Origin: Pseudomonadota bacterium
Lineage (GTDB): Bacteria > Pseudomonadota > Alphaproteobacteria > Rhizobiales > Xanthobacteraceae
Reading direction: 5' to 3'
NCBI GenBank assembly: GCA_023387735.1
Contig: JAEWHP010000002.1
Coordinates: forward strand, 371,003-435,002
Length of the DNA: 64,000 nucleotides
The position numbers were made by a program, and so were the translations under genes. Below, piece by piece: positions 24,109-32,089 of this stretch. Each line of letters opens with the position of its first letter. Positions within the stretch are counted from its first letter, which is position 1. Under the pieces are notes generated by a model. The model had not been told where the DNA came from. It searched no databases and saw nothing but the letters and a program-made list of their open reading frames with translations.

Positions 24109-25977
24109 CTACGTCTTCTCGGCGGCCTTCTTGGTGAACGTCGCCTTGATGTTGTCGAGCAGTTCCACCTTCACGCCGTTCTTGTGCATGATGTAGCTCT
24201 GCTGCAGCACCGAGAGCAGGTTGTTCCAGGCCCAGTAGATCACCAGACCCGCCGGGAAGCCCGCCAGCATGAAGGTGAAGATCAGCGGCATCCAGTCGAA
24301 GATCATCTTCTGGGTCGGATCCGGCGGCGTCGGGTTCAGCTTCATCTGGAACCACATCGTGATGCCCATGATGATCGGCCAGACGCCGAGCGCGAGGTAG
24401 AATCCGATCACCGGTATGTGCGTCGGATCGAAGGGCAGCAGGCCGAAGAGATTGAACAGGTTGGTCGGGTCGTGCGCCGAAAGGTCCTTGATCCAGCCGT
24501 AGAACGGCGCGTGGCGCATTTCGATGGTGATGAACAGCACCTTGTAGAGCGAGAAGAAGACCGGGATCTGCAGCGCGATGGGAAGACAGCCCGCAATCGG
24601 ATTGATCTTCTCCTTGCGGTAGATCTCCATCATCTCCTGCTGCTGCTTCTGGCGATCGTCCGGATAGCGCTCCTTCAGGGCAACCAGCTGCGGCTGCACC
24701 GATTTCATCTTCGCCATCGACTCGTAGGACTTGTTGGCGAGCGGGAAGAACAGCAGCTTCACCAGCACCGTCACCAGCAGGATCGAGACGCCGAAATTGC
24801 CCACCAGGTGATAGAAATAGTCGAGCGCCAGGAACATCGGCTTGGTGATGAAGTGGAACCAGCCCCAGTCGATCAACAGGTCGAAACGGTTGAGCTCGAG
24901 CTGCTTGTTGTAGCCGCCATGGCCCGCGAACGGAAAGTTGATGCCGACGACGCCGGCTTCCTTGGCGCCGGCGAACAGCCGCGCATTTGCGCTGCCGGTG
25001 CCGCCGATCGCGATCGTCTGCGGGTCGAGAAGGTAGTCGGTCTGGTAGCTGCGCTTGTTGTTGGCGAGGTTGGAGGAGAAGCGCGCCTGCAGCTTCGCGG
25101 TAGTATCGGGCAGCAGCGCCGAGGCCCAGTACTTGTCGGTGATGCCGAGCCAGCCATTTGTGACGTTGAAGGCGACCGACTTGACGTCGTCGATCTTGCT
25201 GTAGGCGTATTCCTGCAGGCCCTGCTCGCCGAGATAGCCGATCAGGCCCTCATGCAGGATGTAATAGCCCGAGACCTCCGGCTTGCCGTGGCGCGAGATC
25301 AGCGCAAACGGGTACAGCGTCACCGGCGCGGAGCCTACGTTGGTGACATCGTCCTTGATGGTGAAGAGAAAGCGATCGTCGATCGCAATGGTGCGGCGGA
25401 AGGTGAGGCCTTCGCCATTGTCGTATTTCAGCGTCACCGGGTTGCCGGGCGACAGCGTGCCGGAGCCTTCCTGCTGCCATACCGTGTTCTGGTCGGGAAT
25501 GCGCGCGGTCGAGCCGCTCGCCGGCACCCAGCCGAACTCCGCATAATAGGGATGCGCCGTGTTCGACGGCGAGAACAGCACGATGGCGGGCGAGTTCGGA
25601 TCGACCGTGTCACGATATTGCACCAGCGACAGGTCGTCGATCCGCGCGCCCTTCAGCGAAATGCTGCCGGTGACGCGCGGGGTTTCGATCTTGATGCGGG
25701 ACGAGGCAGAGATAGCGGCATCGCGGCTGACGACGGGCGCGACTGCGGCCGGCTGGCCCGGCGTGGCGGGTGATGGGGCTGCGCCGGGTTGCGGGGCGGT
25801 GGAGCCAGGTGTCGCCGAGCCCGGGGTCGCCGGTGTCGATGACTTGGCGAGTTCGGTCTGGGTCTGGGTCTGTGCGCGCTGCCGCTCCATTTGCGGCACG
25901 TTGTAGAAATATTGCCAGGCGATCAGCACTAGGCCGGATAGAATGACGGCGAGGATGGTGTTGCGATTATCGGTCAT
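24109..25977 (-). CDS. yidC: Membrane protein insertase YidC
   Basis: A 622-residue insertase. It has an N-terminal signal-anchor (ILAVILSGLVLIAWQYFYNV), a Pro/Ala/Thr-rich linker (about residues 40-85), and the large periplasmic beta domain of Gram-negative YidC (about 90-365). The conserved five-helix core from about 370 contains GNFGVSILLVTVLVKLLFFP, GCLPIALQIPVFFSLYKVLF and FPAGLVIYWAWNNLLSVLQQ; the hydrophilic-groove Arg is in the LVKL...P block region. It inserts inner-membrane proteins with or without SecYEG. It follows rnpA by 19 bases; no yidD gene lies between them. Confidence 0.97.
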   Translation of the reverse strand: MTDNRNTILAVILSGLVLIAWQYFYNVPQMERQRAQTQTQTELAKSSTPATPGSATPGSTAPQPGAAPSPATPGQPAAVAPVVSRDAAISASSRIKIETPRVTGSISLKGARIDDLSLVQYRDTVDPNSPAIVLFSPSNTAHPYYAEFGWVPASGSTARIPDQNTVWQQEGSGTLSPGNPVTLKYDNGEGLTFRRTIAIDDRFLFTIKDDVTNVGSAPVTLYPFALISRHGKPEVSGYYILHEGLIGYLGEQGLQEYAYSKIDDVKSVAFNVTNGWLGITDKYWASALLPDTTAKLQARFSSNLANNKRSYQTDYLLDPQTIAIGGTGSANARLFAGAKEAGVVGINFPFAGHGGYNKQLELNRFDLLIDWGWFHFITKPMFLALDYFYHLVGNFGVSILLVTVLVKLLFFPLANKSYESMAKMKSVQPQLVALKERYPDDRQKQQQEMMEIYRKEKINPIAGCLPIALQIPVFFSLYKVLFITIEMRHAPFYGWIKDLSAHDPTNLFNLFGLLPFDPTHIPVIGFYLALGVWPIIMGITMWFQMKLNPTPPDPTQKMIFDWMPLIFTFMLAGFPAGLVIYWAWNNLLSVLQQSYIMHKNGVKVELLDNIKATFTKKAAEKT

Positions 25978-25996
25978 CGTTTTGGGGTCTCGCCAT

Positions 25997-26341
25997 TCAA
26001 GTCTTGGGTTTGCCCGCCTGCCGGTCGAGCCGATGCAGCGCCGAACGGAGATCTTCGAGCATGGTCGCGAAATCGCGGGTGAGCGCGGCCCTGCGGCCGA
26101 CTAGCACATAATCATGGTGCGGTCGCATCGATATGACGTCCAGCCGCTTCACCAGTTCGCGAAGCCTGCGCCGGATGCGATTGCGCTCGGTAGCGCTGCC
26201 GTTCTTCTTGGTAACGGTGAACCCGACCCGGACCGGCCCATCGTCGTCGCGCCGGCGGCCCTGCACGACGAAGGCGTGGCTGTTGGCCCGCGCGCCATTG
26301 GCAACGGCGAGAAAGTCCGCCCGCTGCCTCAGCCGATCCAT
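25997..26341 (-). CDS. rnpA: Ribonuclease P protein component
   Basis: A 114-residue basic protein. The family signature is ATERNRIRRRLRELVKR (the RNR motif that contacts RNase P RNA), with the N-terminal MDRLRQRADFLAVANGARAN and FVVQGRRRDDDGPVRVGFTV. The start ATG 26341 matches the usual N-terminus; the frame is open upstream through rpmH in another frame but that extension is not homologous. It lies 26 bases after rpmH, the universal rpmH-rnpA pairing. Confidence 0.95.
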   Translation of the reverse strand: MDRLRQRADFLAVANGARANSHAFVVQGRRRDDDGPVRVGFTVTKKNGSATERNRIRRRLRELVKRLDVISMRPHHDYVLVGRRAALTRDFATMLEDLRSALHRLDRQAGKPKT

Positions 26342-26367
26342 AGTGAAAATCTCCGGAAGGATCCGGC

Positions 26368-26502
26368 TCAGGCGCTCAGACGCTTGCGGCCGCGCGCACG
26401 GCGCGCGGCGAGAACCTTGCGGCCGCCGGTCGTGGCGAGACGGGCGCGGAAGCCGTGACGGCGCTTGCGCACCAGTTTGCTGGGTTGATAAGTCCGCTTC
26501 AC
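26368..26502 (-). CDS. rpmH: 50S ribosomal protein L34
   Basis: A 44-residue protein, MKRTYQPSKLVRKRRHGFRA continuing to RGRKRLSA, matching L34 over its full length. The start codon is GTG (26502-26500), preceded on the minus strand by the AG-rich GGAGAACTACCC. It leads rpmH-rnpA-yidC. It is a structural component of the large ribosomal subunit. Confidence 0.97.
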   Translation of the reverse strand: MKRTYQPSKLVRKRRHGFRARLATTGGRKVLAARRARGRKRLSA

Positions 26503-26643
26503 GGGTAGTTCTCCGCTGACCGGGCAATTTGCCTGTTGAATTGAGGTGCGTCCGGTGATGCGGGCCAGCCCAAACGGGCCATTTACGGCCCCAAATGAGC
26601 CGCCCCCGGGGTAGTGCCGGGCCATCGCGGACAATTGGCGCGG

Positions 26644-26672
26644 CTTATACGGGAGCGACCTGTTTTCGTCAA
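26644..26672 (-). promoter_or_regulatory. Strong sigma-70-type promoter for rpmH-rnpA
   Basis: On the minus strand TTGACG (26672-26667) and TATAAG (26649-26644) are separated by exactly 17 bases. The predicted transcript starts near 26637, giving an rpmH leader of about 135 nt. The gap from 26503 to 26920 otherwise holds this leader, the promoter and the upstream region of the divergent kinase gene; I see no further gene in it. Confidence 0.62.
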
Positions 26673-26920
26673 TGTCAGGGGTTGTCGCAACGTCAGTTCT
26701 TTGAAACGACGCAATTGGGGCGAATATATCTGTTTTCGCGGGGTTTTTACCAACGGGCGGGCGACGCTCCGGACCGTTGGAACCGGCAGACATTAGCGAT
26801 CGGTAATTTGACCGGTCACGGGCCGAAACGCATCCTTGGAATCACCGTACCTGCAAGTGGGGTCGGGCCGGATCACCGCCGGGCGGGCACCGAAAACTAG
26901 AGTCATCAGGGCAGATATCC

Positions 26921-28396
26921 GTGTCAGCAACCGACCAGCCTAGTCCTGACGCGCCGCGGCCTCTGGCCCCGCGGCGCCTCGGCCTGTCCGGCAAGCTGCT
27001 GCTGCTCACCATCCCGCTCGTGATGATCGCCGGGCTGATGATCTACGTGCCCGCGATCGCGAACTTCTGGATGAACCGGCTGAACGATCGTCTGGCGGCT
27101 GCCAATACCGCGGTGCTGGTGCTCGATGCCGCGCCGCTTGGCATGGTCCCGGATTCGCTTTCAAGGCAGATCCTGCAGAGCGTGGGCGCCCGCGCGGTTG
27201 CCATCAAGATGGGCCAGCAGCGCCGGCTGCTTGCCAGCGCGGATCCGCCGGCCAGGATCGACCATGACATCGACATGCGGACGCTCACCGTCTGGTCCGC
27301 GATCGTCCAATCCTTCGAGACCATGGTGGAGCGGGGCAACCCGTCCATTCGTGTCGTGGGTCCCGCGCCCGGCGGCGCTCAATTCATCGAGGTCGTGTTC
27401 GATGAAGCGCCGCTGCGCCAGGCGATGTACCGGTTTTCCCGCAACCTGCTGCTGGTCGCGCTCCTGATCGGAGTGCTCACCGCGGGACTGGTCTACCTCG
27501 CGCTGCATTATTTGTTCGTGCGGCCGATGCGGCGGCTGACCGCCAACCTCGTCGGCTTCCACGAAAACCCCGAAAGCGCGGCGCGCATCATCGTGCCGAG
27601 CCAGCGCGGCGACGAGATCGGCGTGGCGGAGCGCGAATTGTCCGACATGCAGCGCGATCTGGTCTCGATGCTCTCACAAAAGAGCCGGCTCGCCGCGCTC
27701 GGGCTCGCGGTGTCGAAGATCAACCACGATCTGCGCAATCTGCTGGCGTCGTCGCAATTGCTGTCGGATCAGCTTGCCAGCGTGCCGGATCCGAGGGTGC
27801 AGCGGTTTGCGCCGAAACTGATGCGCTCGCTCGAGCGCGCCATCGATTTCTGCCAGTCGACGCTCTCCTATGGCCGCGCGCAGGAGGCCGCCCCTGATCG
27901 CCGCATGATGCTGGTCGAACCCGTGGTCGCCGAGGTACGCGAATCCGCCGGCCTCGCCGCCGAGGCCTCGATCACCTGGATCAGCGCGATCGAACGCGGG
28001 CTTTCGATCGACGCCGATCCGGACCAGCTGTTTCGCGTGCTGCTCAATCTCGTGCGCAACGCGGTGCAGGCGCTCGAAAGCCGCCCCAAGGGCGAGGGCT
28101 TTCCGCTGCAGATTCGTATTACCGGCCGACGCGAGGGCACGGTGGCGATCATCGAGGTATCCGACACCGGCCCCGGCGTGCCGGCGAAAGCGCGCGAGCA
28201 CCTGTTCGAGGCGTTCCAGACCTCCGGCCGCCCCGGCGGCAGCGGGCTGGGCCTGGCCATCGCCGCCGAACTGGTCCGCGCCCATGACGGCGACATCCAC
28301 CTGGTCGAAGGCACCATCGGCGCCACCTTCCGGATCTCGATTCCCGACCGCCCGGTGGAACTGCAGACCGTCCGCAACGAGCGGGCGCGGGCTTAA
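26921..28396 (+). CDS. Orphan sensor histidine kinase (HAMP, HisKA, HATPase)
   Basis: A 491-residue kinase with GTG start at 26921. TM1 covers about residues 24-48 (LLLLTIPLVMIAGLMIYVPA) and TM2 about 173-195 (LLLVALLIGVLTAGLVYLAL), with a periplasmic domain of about 120 residues between. A HAMP linker follows. The phospho-acceptor is in SKINHDLRNLLASSQLL, and the ATP-binding domain contains NLVRNAVQAL (N box), VSDTGPGVP (G1) and RPGGSGLGLAIAAELV (G2). No response regulator is adjacent, so the partner must be elsewhere. The signal is unknown. It ends 185 bases before tRNA-Arg. Confidence 0.9.
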   Translation: MSATDQPSPDAPRPLAPRRLGLSGKLLLLTIPLVMIAGLMIYVPAIANFWMNRLNDRLAAANTAVLVLDAAPLGMVPDSLSRQILQSVGARAVAIKMGQQRRLLASADPPARIDHDIDMRTLTVWSAIVQSFETMVERGNPSIRVVGPAPGGAQFIEVVFDEAPLRQAMYRFSRNLLLVALLIGVLTAGLVYLALHYLFVRPMRRLTANLVGFHENPESAARIIVPSQRGDEIGVAERELSDMQRDLVSMLSQKSRLAALGLAVSKINHDLRNLLASSQLLSDQLASVPDPRVQRFAPKLMRSLERAIDFCQSTLSYGRAQEAAPDRRMMLVEPVVAEVRESAGLAAEASITWISAIERGLSIDADPDQLFRVLLNLVRNAVQALESRPKGEGFPLQIRITGRREGTVAIIEVSDTGPGVPAKAREHLFEAFQTSGRPGGSGLGLAIAAELVRAHDGDIHLVEGTIGATFRISIPDRPVELQTVRNERARA

Positions 28397-28426
28397 GCGC
28401 CTCAGGGAACGCGACTTTTACCGTCA

Positions 28427-28494
28427 GGCCCCGCCGGTCCTTCGCCACAAATGGATTGCCGGATCCCGCGTTCCGGACCTTGCCAAGCGGGGCC
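28427..28494. other. Long inverted repeat upstream of tRNA-Arg
   Basis: GGCCCCGC (28427-28434) pairs with GCGGGGCC (28487-28494), and the adjacent CGGTCC (28435-28440) can pair in part with GGACC (28475-28479). This could be a terminator-like structure for the kinase gene or a small structured RNA. There is no T-tract and no further support. Confidence 0.3.
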
Positions 28495-28580
28495 GGAGCG
28501 GGTAGCTAAAGCGCTCTTTCGCGGCCGTCCGAACTTTACCGGACGTATCGGGCCCTGCAGCCCGATGCCTGACGAAAAAC

Positions 28581-28657
28581 GCGCCCGTAGCTCAGCTGGA
28601 TAGAGCACCAGACTACGAATCTGGGGGTCAGGAGTTCGAATCTCTTCGGGCGCGCCA
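28581..28657 (+). tRNA. tRNA-Arg (anticodon ACG)
   Basis: A 77-nt cloverleaf. The acceptor GCGCCCG (28581-28587) pairs with CGGGCGC (28647-28653), the D arm contains AGCTCAGCTGGATAGAGC, and the anticodon stem CCAGA/TCTGG encloses CTACGAA with ACG at 28615-28617. The T arm is AGGAG-TTCGAAT-CTCTT (near standard), and CCA is encoded at 28655-28657. The A34 is expected to become inosine and read CGU, CGC and CGA. It marks the point where the character of the sequence changes, so it is a candidate integration site. Confidence 0.96.
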
Positions 28658-29701
28658 ATACTTAGCCACTACCTACCGTGCAAAAATTATTGCGGTTTTA
28701 CGGGATTTGCAAGGAAGCCGGAGCCGGACGCGTTGGGCCTTTCCTGCGGCGGAATTCGCTGACGAGGGACAGGCGATCAAGACGGCAACGATAATCGAAG
28801 AGGTTTTGCTGAGTTAAGCCAAAGGCGTGCCATTTGGCGCAGAATTCCTGCGGGCGCTCCTCTCTCCGAGTGGCAAACAAATTATCGCGGTGGTGCGCCA
28901 GGTAGCTGCGGTGCCTCAAGCCCCGTCAGGCAGATTGGTCCGCGTAGAGAAAATAACGTCTTCTGGTCGCACGAGCGTCATATTGGACCAGTGAGTGAAT
29001 ACCGCCCCACCCGACCCACGCTTGGAGTGCCCAGAGATAACCTCCGTCGCGTTCGCGCCGATGCATCTTCTTCTGCGACACTCACCAGTAAGCCACACAG
29101 CTTTACTCGCCCTCCGCCAGTTTTGTTATGTGGCAGGACGATGCTTGTAAGTGGTGGATCGTACAACGAGTGAGGGTGCGTTCTGCACCGAAAATCGAGA
29201 CGACAGAGGGTGGCGATCCGTAAGCCGTCAAAAAGGGCGTGACAGGTTAGGCTATAAGTGCGCGCAGATTTGGCGCGGCAACGCTCCGGTGGAAATGTTG
29301 CCTGACCGCGAACTGTTCGCGATCATCATTCGTGCCGAACTCTCCGCGCTCATTGATGAGAAAAACCACAGCATTGAGCAGTCCGCAGCTTGCCGCGAAT
29401 AACGAAGCGAGTTACGCGCTGGTCCGATTCAATTGGCACTGGAAGGTCGTCGAAGGCCGATCACGAAAAGCATCAATCTGGTAGAGGGTGCTGCCAGACA
29501 GGATTGAACTGAAGTAACAATCCTATTGCGCATTGATTTTATTGTGTTTTTCGATCCGACGATCTGTCTTTGTGTGGCACTCTTGAGGGGCGCCTCGGGA
29601 CAAGAATTAGCATATTTGAGGCTAGGTCGTCACGTTGGAATGCCGCACAAGAGCAGGCATGGGCACTTCCCCTTTGGTGTAATTGCGAACATCGACAACT
29701 A
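28658..29701. other. Gene-poor 1-kb segment after tRNA-Arg, no recognisable gene
   Basis: No intact gene can be supported. The best reading frame is 28698-28919 on the minus strand (73 codons, TTG start), with a protein-like composition including EFCAKWHAFGLTQQNLFDYR and RLSLVSEFRRRKG. It is opened directly by an upstream stop, so it may be the tail of a broken gene. I recognise no family in it. No integrase or attachment-site repeat of the tRNA 3' end was seen here. Confidence 0.4.
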
Positions 29702-30685
29702 TTATTCGATCACCTCGTCGGCGCGCGCGAGCAGCGTTGCAGGAATTTCGATACCGAGCGTCTGGGCAGTCCGGAGGTTGATGACCAGCTCGAACTTCGT
29801 TGGTTGCTCAACGGGGAGGTCGGCCGGCTTGTCGCCCTTCAGGATCTTGTCCACGTATACAGTGCTGCGACGGTAAAAATCGAGAAAGCTCGGCCCGTAA
29901 GACATTAGACCCCCGGCCTCCACACTTTCCCTGACGCCGTAAGCTGTCGGCAGGCGGTTCATTGCTGCGAGATCTACAAGCCGTACTCGGTGGTCGTTGA
30001 ATATCACGTCTGACAGCACGAGGAGTGCTCCCACGCGCTCTTTGGCCATCGCCGCGAATGCGCCGTCGAACTCGTTTGGACCTCGAGCCTCCAGGATTTG
30101 AAGCTGCACTCCCAACGACCGGGCCGCGGCGTTCAGTTCTTTTATCGCGAGCTCGTGATACGCATTGGCCGGGTTCGAGAGGATGGCCACACGGCGGATT
30201 TTGGGAGCGGTCTCCCTGAGCAGTTCCAGCTGTTTGGTGACGATTGCCAGGCCGGCGCTGCCGGACACCCCGGTGATGTTCCCGCCCGGGCGCGCGAGGC
30301 TCGCGATGAGTCCGGTGCCAACAGGATCGCGAACGCCAATCATGACGATGGGGATCGTCTTGGTGGCGTTCTTAGCTGCCGTCACTCCCTGCGTTCCCAA
30401 CGATACGATGACGTCTACCTTGAGCCGGACCAGCTCGGCCGCAAAGTCGGGCAGCCGGTCGAACCGACCCTCTGCGAAACGATAGTCGATGACAATATTC
30501 TGGCCTTCAATCCACCCGAGCTCACGCAGCCCTTGCCGGAACGTGTCAAGTAGAGGCGGCCTATCGGAAGGGGACGTGACGCCAAGATAGCCGATCCGAG
30601 GCACCTTTCCCGCCTGCTGCGCGTGCGCCGAGAACGAACAAAGCGCTGCGCTTCCGGTCAATAGGATGAATTCGCGCCGCCTCAT
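29702..30685 (-). CDS. ABC_sub_bind family solute-binding protein 1 (Tat-exported)
   Basis: 327 residues, PF04392-type periplasmic binding protein. The Tat-like signal MRRREFILLTGSAALCSFSA ends in HAQQ. Family blocks are GLRELGWIEGQNIVIDYRFA, IVSLGTQGVTAAKNATKTIP (first lobe), LARPGGNITGVSG (hinge) and VEQPTKFELVINLRTAQTLG near the C-terminus, which ends LARADEVIE. The start at ATG 30685 is set by the signal peptide. No permease or ATPase gene lies nearby. It is the most downstream of five minus-strand copies. The ligand is unknown; characterised family members bind small organic acids or amino-acid-like molecules. Confidence 0.88.
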   Translation of the reverse strand: MRRREFILLTGSAALCSFSAHAQQAGKVPRIGYLGVTSPSDRPPLLDTFRQGLRELGWIEGQNIVIDYRFAEGRFDRLPDFAAELVRLKVDVIVSLGTQGVTAAKNATKTIPIVMIGVRDPVGTGLIASLARPGGNITGVSGSAGLAIVTKQLELLRETAPKIRRVAILSNPANAYHELAIKELNAAARSLGVQLQILEARGPNEFDGAFAAMAKERVGALLVLSDVIFNDHRVRLVDLAAMNRLPTAYGVRESVEAGGLMSYGPSFLDFYRRSTVYVDKILKGDKPADLPVEQPTKFELVINLRTAQTLGIEIPATLLARADEVIE

Positions 30686-30791
30686 GTTACGCCCCCGGCT
30701 TAGGTGGCGGCATCGTACCGGCTCAAACTGCATCCCGGAAGGGTTAGTCGTGGTGGTCGAGCTCCGCTTCGGGGAAAAAGCGGCCAACCAG

Positions 30792-30869
30792 CCGAACCCA
30801 ACGATGGGTAGTCTACTCCAACAAGCCGACGTTCCGATGTTCAGTGCAATCTTCGGCTAAGTGCCAAAA
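30792..30869. repeat. Duplicated intergenic block, copy 1
   Basis: The segment containing CCGAACCCAACGA, CTACTCCAACAAGCCGACGTT, GTGCAA and TCTTCGGCTAAG is clearly related to 35801-35868 (CCCAACCCAACGA, CTCCTCCAACGAGCCGACGTT, GTGCAAATCTTCAGCTAAG). Both copies lie between the end of one minus-strand binding-protein gene and the start of the next, as expected if a gene-plus-spacer unit was duplicated. Confidence 0.7.
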
Positions 30870-30922
30870 GCCGTCGGCCTAAATCGCCAGTATCCCGAAC
30901 ATCTGCAAAGTACCGACAAGCA

Positions 30923-31900
30923 TCATTCGATTACGTCATCCGCCTGCGCTACCAGCGCGGGTGGTACGCTTATTCCGAGCGCTTTTGCCGTGCGCAGATT
31001 GATGACGAGCTGAAATCGAGTAGGCCGCTCCACCGGAATCTCGGCCGCCTTGCCGCCCTTAATGATGCGGTCGACGAACGAAGCCATCCGTCGGTAAGAT
31101 TCTGTCAGTCGCGGACCGTAACTGCAAATTGCGCCACTTTGTGCGAATACCGGCCAGCCAGAAATGATTGGGATTTTTTGGGTCAGGCCGAACCTCACTA
31201 TGCTTTCGCGGTTCTGGATGGCAAAGCCATCAGAGAACAAGTTGATCGCCTGCGGCGGTTCGGCTTTCATTTTCCGGAATGAGTCCTCCAGTTCCTCCGT
31301 CGAACGCGCCGGATAATAGTCCATCTCAATACCGAATTTTTCGGCGGTTCGCTCGGAATATGCACGTTCGAGATGTTCGCCGGGGTGCTGAGGATTGGCA
31401 ACGATCGCCACTCGGCGAAGTCCCGGTAGCATGTCGCGCAGCAGTTCAATTCGCTTACCATTTAGTTCGTCCGCCATGAACGTCACACCGGTCATGTTGC
31501 CGCCTGGCCGCGCTAGGCTGCGTACAAAGCCAGCAGACACTGGATCGCCGCTTGTGGCGAACACCACCGGCACCGGCAGGTTCAGCTTGCTTAGAACCGA
31601 CGCGGCTGCGCCCTGCGCCATAATTACGTCGACTGGAGTTCGCACTAGCTGCGCCGTCAATTCCGGCAAACGTTCGATTCTGTCGTCGGCGTATCGAAAC
31701 ACTAAATTCAGGTTCCGACCTTCAGCATAGCCCAGCTCCGTAAAGCCCGCACGCAGCGCTTCGATGAACGGCGTGAGGCTGCCTGCTGTCTGGGCTGTCA
31801 GCCAGCCGATGCGAGGAGCGCTGCTTGCACCTTGCGCGTAAGCTGCGAAGGGCGACAACGCAGCTCCACCGAAAAGCTTGATGAATTCGCGTCTCTTCAT
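30923..31900 (-). CDS. ABC_sub_bind family solute-binding protein 2 (Tat-exported)
   Basis: 325 residues. The signal peptide is MKRREFIKLFGGAALSPFAA with cleavage after AYA, carrying the RR-x-F-I-K Tat motif. It has the family blocks GFTELGYAEGRNLNLVFRYA, LARPGGNMTGVTFMADELNG and RPTRFQLVINLRTAKALGIS, and ends VAQADDVIE. The region RVAIVANPQHPGEHLE is the second-lobe strand seen in most paralogues. Start ATG 31900 is chosen from the signal peptide. It is closest in pattern to protein 11 (47987), which shares EELERR/FxxMKAxPPxAIN-like second-lobe wording. No transporter partner is present. Confidence 0.88.
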   Translation of the reverse strand: MKRREFIKLFGGAALSPFAAYAQGASSAPRIGWLTAQTAGSLTPFIEALRAGFTELGYAEGRNLNLVFRYADDRIERLPELTAQLVRTPVDVIMAQGAAASVLSKLNLPVPVVFATSGDPVSAGFVRSLARPGGNMTGVTFMADELNGKRIELLRDMLPGLRRVAIVANPQHPGEHLERAYSERTAEKFGIEMDYYPARSTEELEDSFRKMKAEPPQAINLFSDGFAIQNRESIVRFGLTQKIPIISGWPVFAQSGAICSYGPRLTESYRRMASFVDRIIKGGKAAEIPVERPTRFQLVINLRTAKALGISVPPALVAQADDVIE

Positions 31901-32089
31901 GCGTGATCCCAAACCGGAAACATTACCCCGCAATAGTATTTGCTTTCCGACACAAGTTTCAATCGAATGTCCGCATCGGGTCTTGGTTGTGTGCAAACGG
32001 ATAGGTCGGCACGCGGCCGTGGTCGCCACTCATTGCGGGTAGCCAATGTTCTCGCGTCGGGATGGTACAATGACCGCAAAGTGGGTATC

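Noticed and set aside
21930..25773. Long plus-strand open frames opposite argB and yidC
   Set aside because: argB and yidC are certain on the other strand, and these frames show only antisense composition.
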